Origin: Cryptomeria japonica
Lineage: Eukaryota; Streptophyta; Pinopsida; Cupressales; Cupressaceae
Reading direction: 5' to 3'
NCBI RefSeq assembly: GCF_030272615.1
Contig: NC_081414.1
Location: 235,370,733-235,434,732, forward strand
Length of the DNA stretch: 64,000 nt
Shown here piece by piece: positions 37,416 through 49,927 of the stretch. Position 1 is the stretch's first letter. Each line of letters starts with the position of its first letter. The notes beneath the pieces were generated by a model. The model did no database searches, was not told where the DNA came from, and was given only the letters and a program-made list of their open reading frames with translations. The position numbers and the translations under genes are program-made.

Positions 37416-38963
37416 TGTAAGTTATGAAACTAAATATAAAGTACTGATGCCAATAGCTAACAAGATGAGAGGGGGGGGGTGAATCATACAAACTTAATCT
37501 TCCATAAAATCATCAGATTCAACCTCGATAACTTATACTTCAGTAATATAACCAAAAACTGCTAAACATGCAAACTCATAACCACATAATCATCATAACA
37601 CACATAACACCAGATTTAACGTGGAAACCCAAATAGGGAAAAACCACTGTGGGATTTCGGACCCACTAAGAAATATACTCTTCTAGAGAGTATGCTCAGT
37701 TAAAAGCAAATCCTGTTAAAGATTACAAACACATTGCTAGATGTGACCCGGTTAAGGGATTTTCCTCAGATCTGTTAGGATCTTCACTTTGTTAGAAGTG
37801 ACCTTGTCAAAGGATTTCAAACACTCATTTAGAATGTTACCTTGCTAGAGGGTTTACAAATAAGACTGTTAAGTCCACTCGGTTAAGAGATTTTCTGTCA
37901 CTTACAAAATAACAGTAATAAAAATATATCTGTAACTTCACATCTAATATGCTAAAGCAGATTCTTATTTGCTCAAAACAATCTAGTCATAGGACTTATC
38001 TTGTCCCTCTGCTGGGCTCCCTACTCTGTTATTCAAACAGGTCTTCAAGCTTCTGTGCTCGGTAATCACTATGTAGCATCCCTGTGCTTACACTTGCCCG
38101 CATACATTGTTTATCAACAATTCCTTATTTATAAACAATTGCTAACCGCTTAATCTCCTTGATCACATTTCCCATGATCAATCTTAGCCATCATATTTTC
38201 AAACTTGACTAGGTTCAATGTATCCTTCAATCTGAAAATGTTTTACCTTGCCTAGGGACTTGCATTCCTTTCTTGGAACTTGCACAAGGTTATTATAGTT
38301 CAATCTGTGCTGTAGATCTTCCTGCCGATCTCCCATTGCCATAGATCCTTAACAAACTTTATGCATGACATACCAATCATTTATACATCTCCAGCTCATC
38401 ATTGTCCTTCATTAAATAATGCTTTTATCCATCCAATGCGATCTGTCAAAACTCGGTTACAACTCGATAAATACTAAACTTTACTCGGTAGACATTCCAC
38501 CTTCATTAACCGATATCGATAACCTTAGGGTTTACCGACTAGGTTCCTTAGGGTTTACCAACTAGGTTCTTTGCTCGGTGACATAGTATAGTATTAACCT
38601 TACAATCAACAACATATGTAGGATATCAAAACAATCTAAACATCATGATCTCATCATTGTCTAACACGGTAATAGTTGCCCATTGAATATCTTATTTCTC
38701 CCCTTATTCATCACATTCTTTCTGTGTCTTTTACCGACATCTTAATTCTCTTCAAATCAATCTTCTCAAGATATGGCAACATCATACTGAATCAGGAAAT
38801 CAATTTCTTGACATCAATGACAAAATAATGTTATAAAGATAGTTATCATCCTTCTTCAGTTATATCAATAATCTCCAACAACCTTTTCAATATCCTCAAT
38901 GAATATCAACAATCTCCTTTTATTGAAATGCCAACAATCTTTCTTTCTACTGAAATGCCAACA
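37416..38963 (-). repeat. 3' LTR of Copia B
   Basis: 1548 bp; TGTAAGTT to GCCAACA; followed by PPT ATCTCCCCCTTTGG. Confidence 0.92.
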
Positions 38964-38977
38964 ATCTCCCCCTTTGG
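38964..38977 (-). other. Polypurine tract of Copia B
   Basis: Minus strand AAAGGGGGAGAT next to the LTR. Confidence 0.8.
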
Positions 38978-39460
38978 CATTGATGGCAAAACCAACTTTT
39001 AAATGGTAATACCAACAAGATATTCAAGTTGATTTGGATTCAGATTACTGTTAGACTTCTCCTGTTATCCTTGAGCTATTAAAATCTTCTGAAGTCTTCT
39101 CCCTTTTCCATTAGGCTCCTGAGCTGTTGTCTTGCATTTAGTCTGCTCCCTTTTGCGGTCTTCTCCCCCTGCCATTAGTCTTCTGTTATCTTCTTCATTT
39201 AGGGCTTTTCCATTCAGTCAACCATTTAGTCTTCTCCCCCTTTGATAACAATGCCAAAAAGTAAAAGAACTAAATCATGATTTCTTCCCCTATGAAGTGA
39301 TTTGCCTTGCTATATATCATCTCAGTCTCGGTCAGAGCAACTTGTCTTTATTCACTATTTCCTGCACACCTTTAGAAAACCTTCTAAAGTGCGTAAATCA
39401 ACATCAATCCACACATAATATTATGTAGATTCATTGAATTGATGCTTTCACCGAACTCTG

Positions 39461-42400
39461 TCAGTGAGTAGAAGATAGGGGTAGGACCCCTAACTTGCTT
39501 CTGAGATACTCAAAAGTGTCCCTTGGCAGTGGCTTAGTGAAGATGTCTGCTAATTGCTCCTTTGAACTGATATATTCCAGCACAACTTTCTTCTCTTGAA
39601 CTTCTTCTCTGAGATAATGATACTTTATAGATATATGTTTTGTCTTAGAGTGCATTACTGGATTCTTTGAAATGTTAATGGCACTAGTATTATCATAGAA
39701 TATAGTTACTGGCTCAGTAACTTTCTCATTTATACCTTCCAACAGTTGTTTGATCCATACTATATTGGTACAATTCAATGCTGTAGCAACATTTTTAGCT
39801 TCTGTTGTTGACTGTGAAATACATCCTTGTTTCTTGCTAAGCCAACTCACTAGTCTTTCTCCTAAAAAGAAAGCTCCACCACTTTTGCTTTTCCTGTCAT
39901 CTATGTTGCCCGCCCAATCAACATCAATATAAACTTTAAAAAAATCATTCTTCTTTTCATATACTAAGCCATAATCTTCAGTGCCTCTCAGGTATCTGAA
40001 AATTCTCTTGATTGCTGTCATATAGGTTTCCTTGGGATCTGTAGAAAATCTTGCAACAATACCTACTACATGTGCTATATCCGATCTACTATGCACAACA
40101 TATTGAAACTTTCCAATCATAGATCGGTAAAGTGTCTCATCAACAGATGCAAATTCATCATTCTTTGATAGTTTACAGTTAGTAGTCATAGGAGTACTTA
40201 CTGGTTTAGAATCCTCCATTCCAAATTTCTTCAAGATTTCCTTTATGTACTTGGATTGAGTAATGAAAATCTCATCTTTCATTTGCAGTATCTGTAAACC
40301 TATAAAATACTTTATCTCACTGATTAATGACATCTCAAATTCTTTGCTCATTTCATCTCCAAAGTTCTTGCATAAGGAGTCATTACCACAAAAAATAATA
40401 TCATCAACAAATATGGCTGAGATCAGTATTCCATTGTCCTCATCATTCTTCATGTACATATTGTTGTTTTCACTTGTCCTTATAAAACCAATCTTGATTA
40501 AGAGTGCAGTCTCTCATACCATGCTCTAGGTGCTTATTTCAGACCATATAAAGCTTTGTTTAATTTACACACTTGATCTTTACTCTTGTCTTCAACAAAT
40601 CCTTCTTTACTCTTGTCTTCAACAAATCCTTTAGGTTGTTCAATGTAAACTTCTTCTTCTAGTATACCATTCAAAAATGCAGATTTAACATCCATTTGAT
40701 ATACCTTGAAATTTTTGAAAGCAACATATGCGAACAATGTTCTTACTCCCTCAAGTCTAGCCATAGGTGCAAAAGTCTCACCATAATCTATTCCTTCTTC
40801 TTGAGCATAACCTTTGCAAACTAGTCTTGCTTTGTTGTGAATGACCTCACCTTTTTCATTTAGCTTGTTTCTGAAAATCCACTTTGTACCGATTACATTT
40901 TTGTCCTTTGGTCTTGGGATCAATGTCCATGTGTCATTCTTCTTGATTTGATCAATCTCTTCTGTCATAGCATTTACCCAATCTTCACTGTTAAATGCCT
41001 GTTTCACTATTCTCTTTTCAAATTCAGATATCAGACATGTGTTCTGTCTCAGTTTGTTCCTTGTCATCATTGGATCATCCTTATCTCCTATAATTTGACT
41101 TGATGCATGATGTCTTCTAACATATTCGACTAATATAGGCTTGGTAGGTTCTGTATGATCTTCTTCATCACTCGGTAACTGGACATTATCTTCATTTTCT
41201 TCAATAGCTTTCTCGGCAGGACTTCTCGGTTGAACATAAACAAATTCTTCATAATCTTCTGGTTCTTTGGAATTTCCTTCATCATTTCTTTCTACAAATT
41301 CATCAATTTTCACATTTGCACTTTCTACTATTTTGTTAGATGATTTGATCAGACATTTAAATGCTTTACTTCTAGAAGAATAACCAAGAAATGTTCCTTC
41401 TTCACTTTTCTAATCAAACTTTCCAAATCTGTCATCTTTGTGAACATAGCATCTACTTCCAAAGATTTTAATATAACTTACATTAGGTTTCTTGTCATAC
41501 CAGATCTCATATGGTGTCTTCATAGTTCCTTTCTTCAGTTGAACTCGGTTCAAGGTGTAAACTGCAGTGTTGATTGCTTCTCTCCAAAATGTTTGAGGTA
41601 CCCTCTTTTCTATCATCAGGGTTCTTGCACAATCTAAAATTGATCTATTTCTTCTCTCGGCTATCCCATTTTGTTGAGGTGTTCTCGGTGCAGATACTTG
41701 CCTTTTTATACCATGACCATTGTAGAATAAGTTAAATTCATCAGAAGTGAACTCTCCTCCTCTATCAGATCTGAGACATTTTAGTTGTCTTCCTGTTTCA
41801 TTTTCAACTCTTGCCTTGTACCATTTAAACATTTGAAAAGCTTTTGATTTTTCTTTTAAAAACATAACTGACATCATCCTTGAGTAATCATCCACAAATA
41901 ATATGAAATATTTATCACCATAATAACTTTGAACTTTCATGGGACCACAAAGATCAGTGTGTACTAGATCTAAAATTCCTTTATAAGTGTAGGACTTACT
42001 TGTAAAGCTTGATCTTGTCATCTTACCCATTTGGCATCCTCGGCACATAACATTCTCAGGTTTTTCCAGACTCGGTAGACCTCTTACTCGATGCTTCTTA
42101 CTTATTTTGATCAGATTATCAAAATTCACATGACAAAACCTTTTATGCAATAACTAGGTATCATCTATCTTAGCATAAAGACACTTGTTTTGAGTTGAGT
42201 CAAGATGAAATGTATTACGTTTTGTTTGTGTCCCGGTAGCAACTAACTTTCCATGCTTGTCATGAACTTTGACAATTCCTTTCTAAAATTCTATTCGATA
42301 TCCTGTATTGTTTAGCTATGCTACACTCAACAAATTGTATTTCAAACCTTCAACCTAGTATACATCATCACATTTAGCATTGTCAAGAAGTGTTATAGAT

Positions 42401-43669
42401 ATTTTACCTTTCACCGGACATGGTGCATCATTACCAAATCTTACATAGCCTCCATCATAGTCTTCTAATTTAACAAACTTGTGTTTATCACCTGTCATGT
42501 GATGTGAGCATCCACTGTCTATGATCCAAGAATCATTATTATTTATGTGAGATATTAGGGATTTTTATTCATACCTTTCTTCATCAGATCCATCTTTAAT
42601 AGCCACATAAACAACTTCCTCTCTATCAGTTTCATCAGATTTATCATCGTTGGATTCCTCATCAACTACTAGACATGTCTTTCTATCTCTCCTTCTGAAG
42701 TCTCGATGTCCTCTGTATGGGTTGTCTTTTTTCCTGTTATCTTGGTATTCTCTCTTTTCCCTAGATTCTTTGTCAGGGCAGTTAGAAGCCATATGTCCTA
42801 TTATATCACAATTGAAACATTTTAAAGGTAGCTTTCCTTTACACTTACCTTTTCCTCTCGGTAACCTTCTAGCTAATAATGCTTCAAACTCTTCTTGCTT
42901 CTTGATTTCCTCATACATTTTGTGCACTTCTTCCATGTTCTTACGAAATCTTTCACTTGCTCCACTGTGATTCCCTTCTAAGTACTTACTCATTCTATCA
43001 TTGTATTCATCAGATTCACCAATATGAAAAGAACTGAATACAGATTCTACTTTATTTACCAAAGATCCACTGTTATCAAAACTACTTAACTCAAATGCAT
43101 GTAGCTTACCAATAGTAGCATCCAAAGAAACTGACATGTTAGGTACAGACCTCAATTCATTGATTGCAAAGACTCGAATAGCATAAGCTGGTAGAAGGGT
43201 TCTCAACAACTTACTTGTTACATCCTTTTCTTCAATAGTTCCTCCTGCTCCTTTAATTTGATTGACAGTCTCCTTTAACCTTGTATTGTATTGGGTTATG
43301 TTCTCACCTTCATTTATTCTCATGGATTCAAGTTGTCCTTTTAGACTAACTACTTTTGCTCTTTGAACATGTTCATCACCGCCATACATAGATATGAGCT
43401 TAGTCCACATTGCTTTTGCATCATTACAACCTTCTAGATCATTAAACTCTGAGTCGGTCAATGCTGATGTTATTTCAATCATAGCTTGAATGTGTTCTTG
43501 CTTTGCCTTTATCTCTTCCAAGGTCATCGGGTTGGTGCTTGGTGGTATGTAATCATTCTCCAAATAATATGTTGCATATTCTCCAATTCCTGATAAATGT
43601 AGCTTCATCCTTTTTCTGCCATGTGGAGAAACTTGACTTGTTCAGCTTTGGTGCATCCCTTTTATACAT
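39461..43669 (-). pseudogene. Copia B gag-pol polyprotein (broken)
   Basis: The start ATG at 43667-43669 corresponds to that of A. An extra A in CAGAAAAAGG (near 43612) shifts gag; the frame reopens at 43608 for 347 codons with an intact knuckle, CFNCDIIGHMASNC. Protease near 42510 is intact in its motif (IIDSGCSHHMTGD). Integrase (41410-42150) carries [36 protein letters not shown] and [11 protein letters not shown] (40534-41313) has the in-frame 24-27-base duplication EGFVEDKSK near 40600 and is shifted near 40500-40530. RT FVDD (near 40400) and RNase H continue at 39461-40459. More stops lie at 42564, 42160 and 41412. It complements A in which residues survive, but is itself non-functional as read. 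Confidence 0.92.
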
Positions 43670-43719
43670 CTTCGGATATTTGCCTCAAGTACCTTTAAAC
43701 TTTTCTTCCAGAGTCCAAA

Positions 43720-43731
43720 GCTCTGATACCA
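43720..43731 (-). other. Primer-binding site of Copia B
   Basis: GCTCTGATACCA, complement of TGGTATCAGAGC, next to the LTR start at 43734. Confidence 0.92.
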
Positions 43732-43733
43732 AT

Positions 43734-45280
43734 TGTAAGTTCTGATACTAAATGTAAATTACTGATGCCAATAGCTAACAAGATGAGAGGGGGGGGGTGT
43801 GAATCATACAAACTTAATCTTCCATAAAATCAACAGATTTTACCTCGGTAACTTATACTTTAGTTTATAACCAAAAACTGCTAAACATGCAAACTCATAA
43901 CCACATAATCATCATAACACACATAACACCAGATTTAACATGGAAACCCAAACAGGGAAAAACCATTATGGGATTTCGGACCCACTAAGAAATATACTCT
44001 TCTAGAGTATGCTCAGTTAAAAGCAAATCCTGTTAAAGATTACAAACACATTGCTATATGTGACCCGGTTAAGGGATTTCCCTCATATCTGTTAGGATCT
44101 TCACTTTGTTAGAAGTGACCTTGTCAAAGGATCTCAAACACTCATTTAGAATGTTACCTTGCTAGAGGGTTTACAAATAAGACTGTTAAGTCCACTCGGT
44201 TAAGAGATTTTCCGTCACTTACAAAATAACAGTAATAAAAATATATCTGCAACTTCACATCTAATGTGCTAAAGCAGATTCTTATTTGCTCAAAACAATC
44301 TAGTCATAGGACTTATCTTGTCCCTCTGCTGGGCTCCCTACTCTGTTATTCAAACAGGTCTTCAAGCTTCTGTGCTCGGTAATCACTATGTAGCATCCCT
44401 GTGCTTACACTTGCTCGCATACATTGTTTATCAACAATTCCTTATTTATAAACAATTGCTAACCGCTTAATCTCCTTGATCACATTTCCCATGATCAATC
44501 TTAGCCATCAGATCTTCAAACTTGACCAGGTTCAATGTATCCTTCGATCTGAAAACATTTTACCTTGCCTAGGGACTTGCATTCCTTTCTTGGAACTTGC
44601 ACAAGGTTATTGTGGTTCAATCTGTGCTGTAGATCTTCTTGCCGATCTCCCATTGCCATAGATCCTTAACAAACTTCATGCACGACATACCAATCATTTA
44701 TACATCTCCAGCTCATCATTTTCCTTCATTAAATAATGCTTTTATCCATCCAATGCGATCTGTCAAAACTCGGTTGCAACACGGTAAATACTAAACTTTA
44801 CTCAGTAGACATTCCGCCTTCATTAACCGATATCGATAACCTTAGGGTTTATCGACTAGGTTCCTTAGGGTTTACCGACTAGGTTCTTTGCTCGGTGACA
44901 TAGTATAGTATTAACTTTACAATCAACAACATATGTAGGATATCAAAACAATCTAAACATCATGATCTCATCATTATCTAACTCGGTAATAGTTGCCCAT
45001 TGAATATCTTATTTCTTCCCCTATTCATCACATTCTTTCTGTGTCTTTTACCGACATCTTAATTCTCTTCAAATCAATCTTCTCAAGATATGACAACATC
45101 ATACTAAATCAGGAAATCAATTTCTTGACATCAATGACAAAATAATGTTATAAATATAGTTATCATCCTTCTTCAGTTATATCAATAATCTCCAACAACC
45201 TTCTCAATATCCTTAATGAATATCAACAATCTCCTTCTATTGAAATGCCAACAATCTTTCTTTCTACTGAAATGCCAACA
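43734..45280 (-). repeat. 5' LTR of Copia B
   Basis: 1547 bp; TGTAAGTT to GCCAACA. Immediately outside lies ATCTCCTTCTTTGG, resembling the PPT that normally sits on the inner side of the other LTR. Confidence 0.92.
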
Positions 45281-45290
45281 ATCTCCTTCT

Positions 45291-45493
45291 TTGGATGAAA
45301 GTCTTGCCTAAAGATAGTTTGAAAAGTTGATAACCACCTCAAAAGATGCTTTGTAGGATTTGAAAATTCTTTTCTCTCTAAGATTGCTCTTTGTTCTTTG
45401 TTTTGAAATGATTGTTGTATTGGTCGATTTACAAGATATTTCAATGTTCATAACAAGAAGACATGACACACATGAAAACAATGATCATCCCTA
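45291..45493. repeat. 203-bp flanking duplication, right copy
   Basis: It starts TTGGATGAAAG ten bases after Copia B and ends CCCTA, after which the LARD continues with TGCTAAACATTG. The left copy ends at CCCTA directly at the left LTR. Confidence 0.95.
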
Positions 45494-47356
45494 TGCTAAA
45501 CATTGAGTGTATGTTTTTGTGAGGATATTTTCAAATCCCCAATGTTTTCACTGGTTTGATTTACAATAAAGGACACATCAGATAGACACTTTATTCAAAG
45601 GTCATCAACAATATCATAGCCCACTAGTCTCGATACTCCGTCAGCTCAAACAACCTTGTCACCCCTAGAGGGCGCCCGTTTTTTTGCCTTTTTCTAGAAA
45701 TTAACCCAAAGAGAATTGCTCCTCAATTGAGTAGTTATCTTGGGAGATATATGGTGAATAATCTTGGGGGTAGATTCTTCCCCACCCTTGCATTATGATA
45801 TTGCCAATGTATGGTAACTGACTTGGCTCAAAGTTTCTACTTCTATGGTTCATAGTAAGGATTTCGTTCAACGCGGAAAATGATAAACTCAGTTAAGAGG
45901 CTTCCCAACCTTTAGAACAAAGGCTTTTCGCATCACAAGGATACTAGGGGAAGGCTATCAAATACACACTTCCGTTGGAGGGGATTTTCATCAGCCTCCA
46001 CATTTGATTATAGTGGGTCGGTAAACTTGGTGATAAAGTCGTTTCCCACTTGGGTCGTACCCTTCACACTAGCCCTTTCGAGGCTTCGGGAAGGGAGGCC
46101 CTCTAAAGGATTTAATTGCTTGAAACTAAAGAAAGCATAAAGGAGTGGGTTTGGCTTTTTTGGTCACCCAATTAAGGGGAGAGCATATACCTTCCACTTA
46201 AGACAAAGCAATCAAAGTTCTTTTTAACCTTTTCAAAGCAATTTTTGGCTGTCCTATTTGGAGATGTTACTCCAACAAGCATGGTGTTTATTTTAGCCCC
46301 ACATAGCAAATGATCTTCTAAACTAAGAATTGGAAATCCTGGTCAACAAAATGAAAATCGTTGCAAAAAGTAACTTGCTTTATAAGAATGGACAATTTGA
46401 TTGTTCTTTTTAACTTGCAAAAAATAAGATTGATTGCGCTTTTAACCTTTGCAAGAAAATGAAAGATTGTTGTTCTTTTTAGAGCCCAAAATTTGAGGTG
46501 TGATTCCAACCTTGCTCGAAAGTAAATGTTTGATTTGTTGTTCTTTTTACCTTGCAAATGTGATTATTTTTAGAGCCAAAAAACAAGTGAGGTACTTTTT
46601 AGAACACCAAATTAAAAAATCAAGTTATTTTTACCCAAAAGGAAATATGAATTCCTTTTAACCAACTTTGAAAAAGCTAGAAAAGAAATCACTAAATCCT
46701 AACTTAACTCCTCCAAATATGAAAGAAACTGTTAGAAACCTGTAATAAAAAAGAAGTTAGTGAAAATTCAAAACCTTAGGTGGGCTTCCACAAGCCTAAT
46801 TTCAAATCTTGGTTACAAATTTTTCACTCTTGATCCTGAAATGCCTTGAAATTTGACTAAGCCTGAAATTTGGAGGATCTTCCAAAAACTAGATTTTGCA
46901 TTATAACTCCTAGAGGTCTGAAACCCCTCTCAAACATCCTGACAATATATATGGAATATAACTTAAAGTATAAGAAAGAGAAAAGAGAAGATGAAATGTC
47001 ACTTATACTTAAATTTCAAGATTTGATTACAAATTTTGCACTGTTTCAAATGTGCTAAACTATCTATCAAATGCGCTAACCTATGTTACAAAAGTGCTAA
47101 CCTATGTTACAAAAGCGCTAACCCATGTTATAGAAGCACTAACCCGTGCGACAAAGGTGCTAACCTACTGTTTGAATGCGTGGATTCATGATAAAAAGCA
47201 CTATTCTATTGAAAGCAGGTGCTAACCTAAGCAACAAAAGCGCTAACCTATCTAACAAAAGCGTTGTCAAATTTCATGTGAAATTGATTTACAAAAGTGT
47301 TAAACTAGTTCTACGAGAATAAGATAGGATCTTAGAAAGATAAGTTCGAGGCTTGA
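45494..47356 (-). other. LARD interior, 5' leader side
   Basis: Non-coding sequence between the LARD PBS and the Copia B site. It shows repeated CTTTTTAACCTTGCAA-like words (46200-46620) and a minisatellite at its 5' end. No gag or pol motif. Confidence 0.55.
47050..47300 (-). repeat. Degenerate ~21-bp minisatellite with AGCGCTAACC core
   Basis: About nine units of AAAAGCGCTAACCTATGTTA type, with AGTGCT, AGCACT and GGTGCT variants, sit just downstream of the LARD PBS in the leader. Units lack unique spacers, so this is not a CRISPR-like array. Confidence 0.8.
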
Positions 47357-47374
47357 GCCCCACGGTGGGTGCCA
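47357..47374 (-). other. LARD primer-binding site candidate
   Basis: The minus strand reads TGGCACCCACCGTGGGGC three bases after the LTR end. It starts with TGG like a tRNA 3'-end complement and differs from the tRNA-Met site of the Copias. The cognate tRNA was not determined. Confidence 0.6.
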
Positions 47375-47377
47375 AAA

Positions 47378-48580
47378 TGTGTCGAATTGAATTTCATCAT
47401 CAAAATACTACCTGCAACATGTTAGTTTCACAAAATACAAAAGAAATGCTACAAGAAATCCAAACTCAACCAATGAAACTACATGAAATTGATATTAAAA
47501 TAAAAACACTATTTTTACCTTCATGATTTAAGTCTCATTGTGTCGTAACTCCACTGTTCCTGGTTGCAGATGGTGTGCTCTCAAACAAGCACTGATAGCT
47601 TCCAAGATGGCATATGAGAATAGACTGATAACTGATACTATGATATGCAATGCTAAATGATTATGCTATTTGCTTCAAGATTAAAACTCACGGATGCATA
47701 AGTTTTCATAAATGATTAGCTTTGAAAACTCACTTGAAGACTAACTCTCTCTCAACTCAAACTCCTGATTTTATAGACCTTGAGAGGATAAGATGATGTG
47801 GCCAGGATCAACGGTCATGATCAAATTTGTAGATTTGAATGGTTGTGAGCAAAGGTGAAGGTTGAGAGAAAGGGGGAAGGAGAAGACAAGTGTCACTCAT
47901 CTCACCTTGACTGGGTTGCTGACTGAGGGAATCTAGGGATGGTTAGAGAAGATTTAGGCATGAGAGGAAAAGTGGACTCAAGTCCTTCCTAAGATGTAGG
48001 GGTGTTGGAGAGAATATAGAAGGAGGTTAGGAAATATGTGTACGTACACAATATTTCATTAATTTGGAGGTTGAAGATAAATGATGAATTAATATTTAAG
48101 AAATCTTAATATCTTTAGCCACATGATTGATGAGTTGGCAAAGGGAAGATTAAGTGGAGATGGAAGGTGAGTTGGAAAAGAGATTAAATAATTAAGAATT
48201 ATTTAATATTTGAGACTATAGGATATAAGAATAATAATTAAATATTAGATATTCAAATGATTGGAGGAAATAATTAAATATTAGATATTCAATTAATTGA
48301 TTAGAAGAATAATTAAATATTAGATATTCAATTAATTGATTAGAAGAATAATTAAATATTAGATATTCAATTAATTGATTAGAAGAATAATTAAATATTA
48401 GATATTTAATTATTTAGAGGAATAGGATAAATGAATTAATTAATAAAATATTTCAATTAAATTAATTAATAGAAAGACATGAAATGAATTAAATAAATTA
48501 ATCTTTTCAAATTAACTATTTAATAGAAGAATAAATATATATTTATTTAAGTGCTCATAGCCAATTTTTATGTGTATAGA
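47378..48580 (-). repeat. LARD 5' LTR
   Basis: 1203 bp, TGTGTCGA to TGTATAGA (the terminal CA reads GA). It shows the uninterrupted target of Copia A near 48180 and three 39-bp tandem units at 48274-48390, against one in the 3' LTR. Confidence 0.9.
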
Positions 48581-48585
48581 GATAC

Positions 48586-48722
48586 ATTATGGGGGAATTA
48601 CCTTTAACAAAAGCGCTATCAATATTGAAACAAATGTTGGGGCTGCAAGTCCTTTTATTGATATGTTAGCATCCTCCCTCTCTCCACTGTTAGCGTTTAC
48701 GTTGATTCTAATCTTATCTAGT

Positions 48723-48757
<35 letters not shown>

Positions 48758-49500
48758 ATGTTTTTATCAGGATTTAATTGTATAGTTTTGTGTGTTAGTC
48801 TTATTGGTCCATGTTTCATGAGTAGTGGTTGATAATAACCCATCATTCAAGAGCATGAATTGTCCACTTGATGCTCATTGCATCTAGGTGATCCACACAA
48901 GGGTGATGCATTTAGATTTCTTAGGAGGTTACCAATGATTAATATTAGGGCTCCTACACAATACATAACTTCTTATGGATGAACTGTATCAAAATTTCAA
49001 GGGATTTTTCTCCATCAAACTGTGAACATGCTAAGTTACATTTGACATGGGAAAGGATATGGCAATGTAAGAAGTAGAACATAGTGATTGCTAGGAATTA
49101 CACACAATAGCATTTAGTCAACTCATTAAATGGGTGGAGTCAGATAGTTGTAATGTCTTCTTTTGGGATTGACCTAATTCTTTCCCTAAAACCACAAGTT
49201 CCATTAAAACAAGAAATGTAAAATAGTTAGAGTTATAATTTTACCAATTAAAAAAGCTTTAAGCAAGATAAATCCTGGCTTATGTCCTACAACCATGTTA
49301 GACAATGTTGGAAATGTAATTGATAAGACCAATTTATTTCATTAGGCCTAGGGTTTAATCACAAATAAATGCATACATAATCAATTGCATTAATGATCAC
49401 GTGTTAATATTAAATAATATTGAACCAAAAGAATAAATATGAAACATACTTAAATATAGTAATAAACCATATTATAGGGTTGAAAGAAAGAAATATGATA
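48586..49500. other. Host-like DNA right of the LARD
   Basis: No gene recognised. 48950-49135 is a diverged relative of 22970-23165. Confidence 0.45.
48725..48755. repeat. (TC)n microsatellite
   Basis: About 31 bases of uninterrupted TC. Confidence 0.95.
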
Positions 49501-49507
49501 GGGCACC

Positions 49508-49840
49508 CAAAACATCCCTCATTTAATCCCAAGGGTGTGTTTTTGCACTCGTTGGTCCCAAGTGGCAGACACTTTAGACATCCAACATGGGGTGACCTAC
49601 TTAGTGGGCAAACCCATCTCCCCCTTCCCTATTTGTGCCACTTCATTAACCCACATATAAGGGTGTCCACAAAAAAATCAATGTAGAGGTTGGAGAGGAA
49701 GCCGTGATAACCTAGAACATCTCATCTAGGCCCAAGGATGTGTCGTTGCACCCCTTGGACCCAAGTGACAAACACTTTAGACATCCAACATTGGGTGGTC
49801 TACTTAGAAAGGAGGTTCCATCTCCGCTCTCCCTCCTTGT
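49508..49840. repeat. Diverged tandem duplication, 202-bp offset
   Basis: ACTTTAGACATCCAACAT occurs at 49571 and 49773 within two ~130-base similar blocks (49508-49640 and 49712-49840). Both also hold a CCCAAG-G-TGTGT block and CATCTCC. Confidence 0.8.
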
Positions 49841-49927
49841 ACTCCCTTACTAACCTCGTCATGATTGATTGCAACAATTTGATGAATAAACTAAGAATCT
49901 ATATATTTGACATTATTGCCCATATCC

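Larger units (their letters stand above)
37416..45280 (-). mobile_element. Full-length Copia element B
   Basis: This 7865-bp element has LTRs TGTAAGTT...GCCAACA at 37416-38963 and 43734-45280, PBS at 43720-43731 and PPT at 38964 on. It is the same family as A (polyprotein nearly identical) but a subfamily with a duplicated CCTTAGGGTTTACCGAC block in both LTRs (38523-38576 and 44836-44890). It has no 5-bp TSD. Instead it is followed by ATCTCCTTCT (PPT-like) and then a 203-bp repeat of its left flank. Confidence 0.93.
23340..48580 (-). mobile_element. LARD-like large non-autonomous LTR element hosting two Copia insertions
   Basis: The LTRs read TGTGTCGA...TGTATACA. Flanking 5-mers GATAT (23335-23339) and GATAC (48581-48585) differ by one transition and are a probable TSD. 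Minus-strand order is 5' LTR (47378-48580), PBS (47357-47374), ~7 kb of interior, PPT (32092-32105), 3' LTR. After removing Copias A and B the element is about 10 kb. No gag knuckle, protease, integrase or RT was found; the only sizeable frame is the 257-codon one at 36308-37081. The PBS differs from the Copia one and is closer to Gypsy-type sites, so a Gypsy-derived LARD is likely (inference). Confidence 0.78.

Noticed and set aside
47050-47300. CRISPR-like regular array
   Set aside because: The units are contiguous and degenerate with no unique spacers, and they sit in a plant LTR-element leader; it is a minisatellite.
48570-48758. Frame ending in a Leu-Ser run
   Set aside because: The end is translation of the (TC)n microsatellite and the start lies in the LARD LTR.
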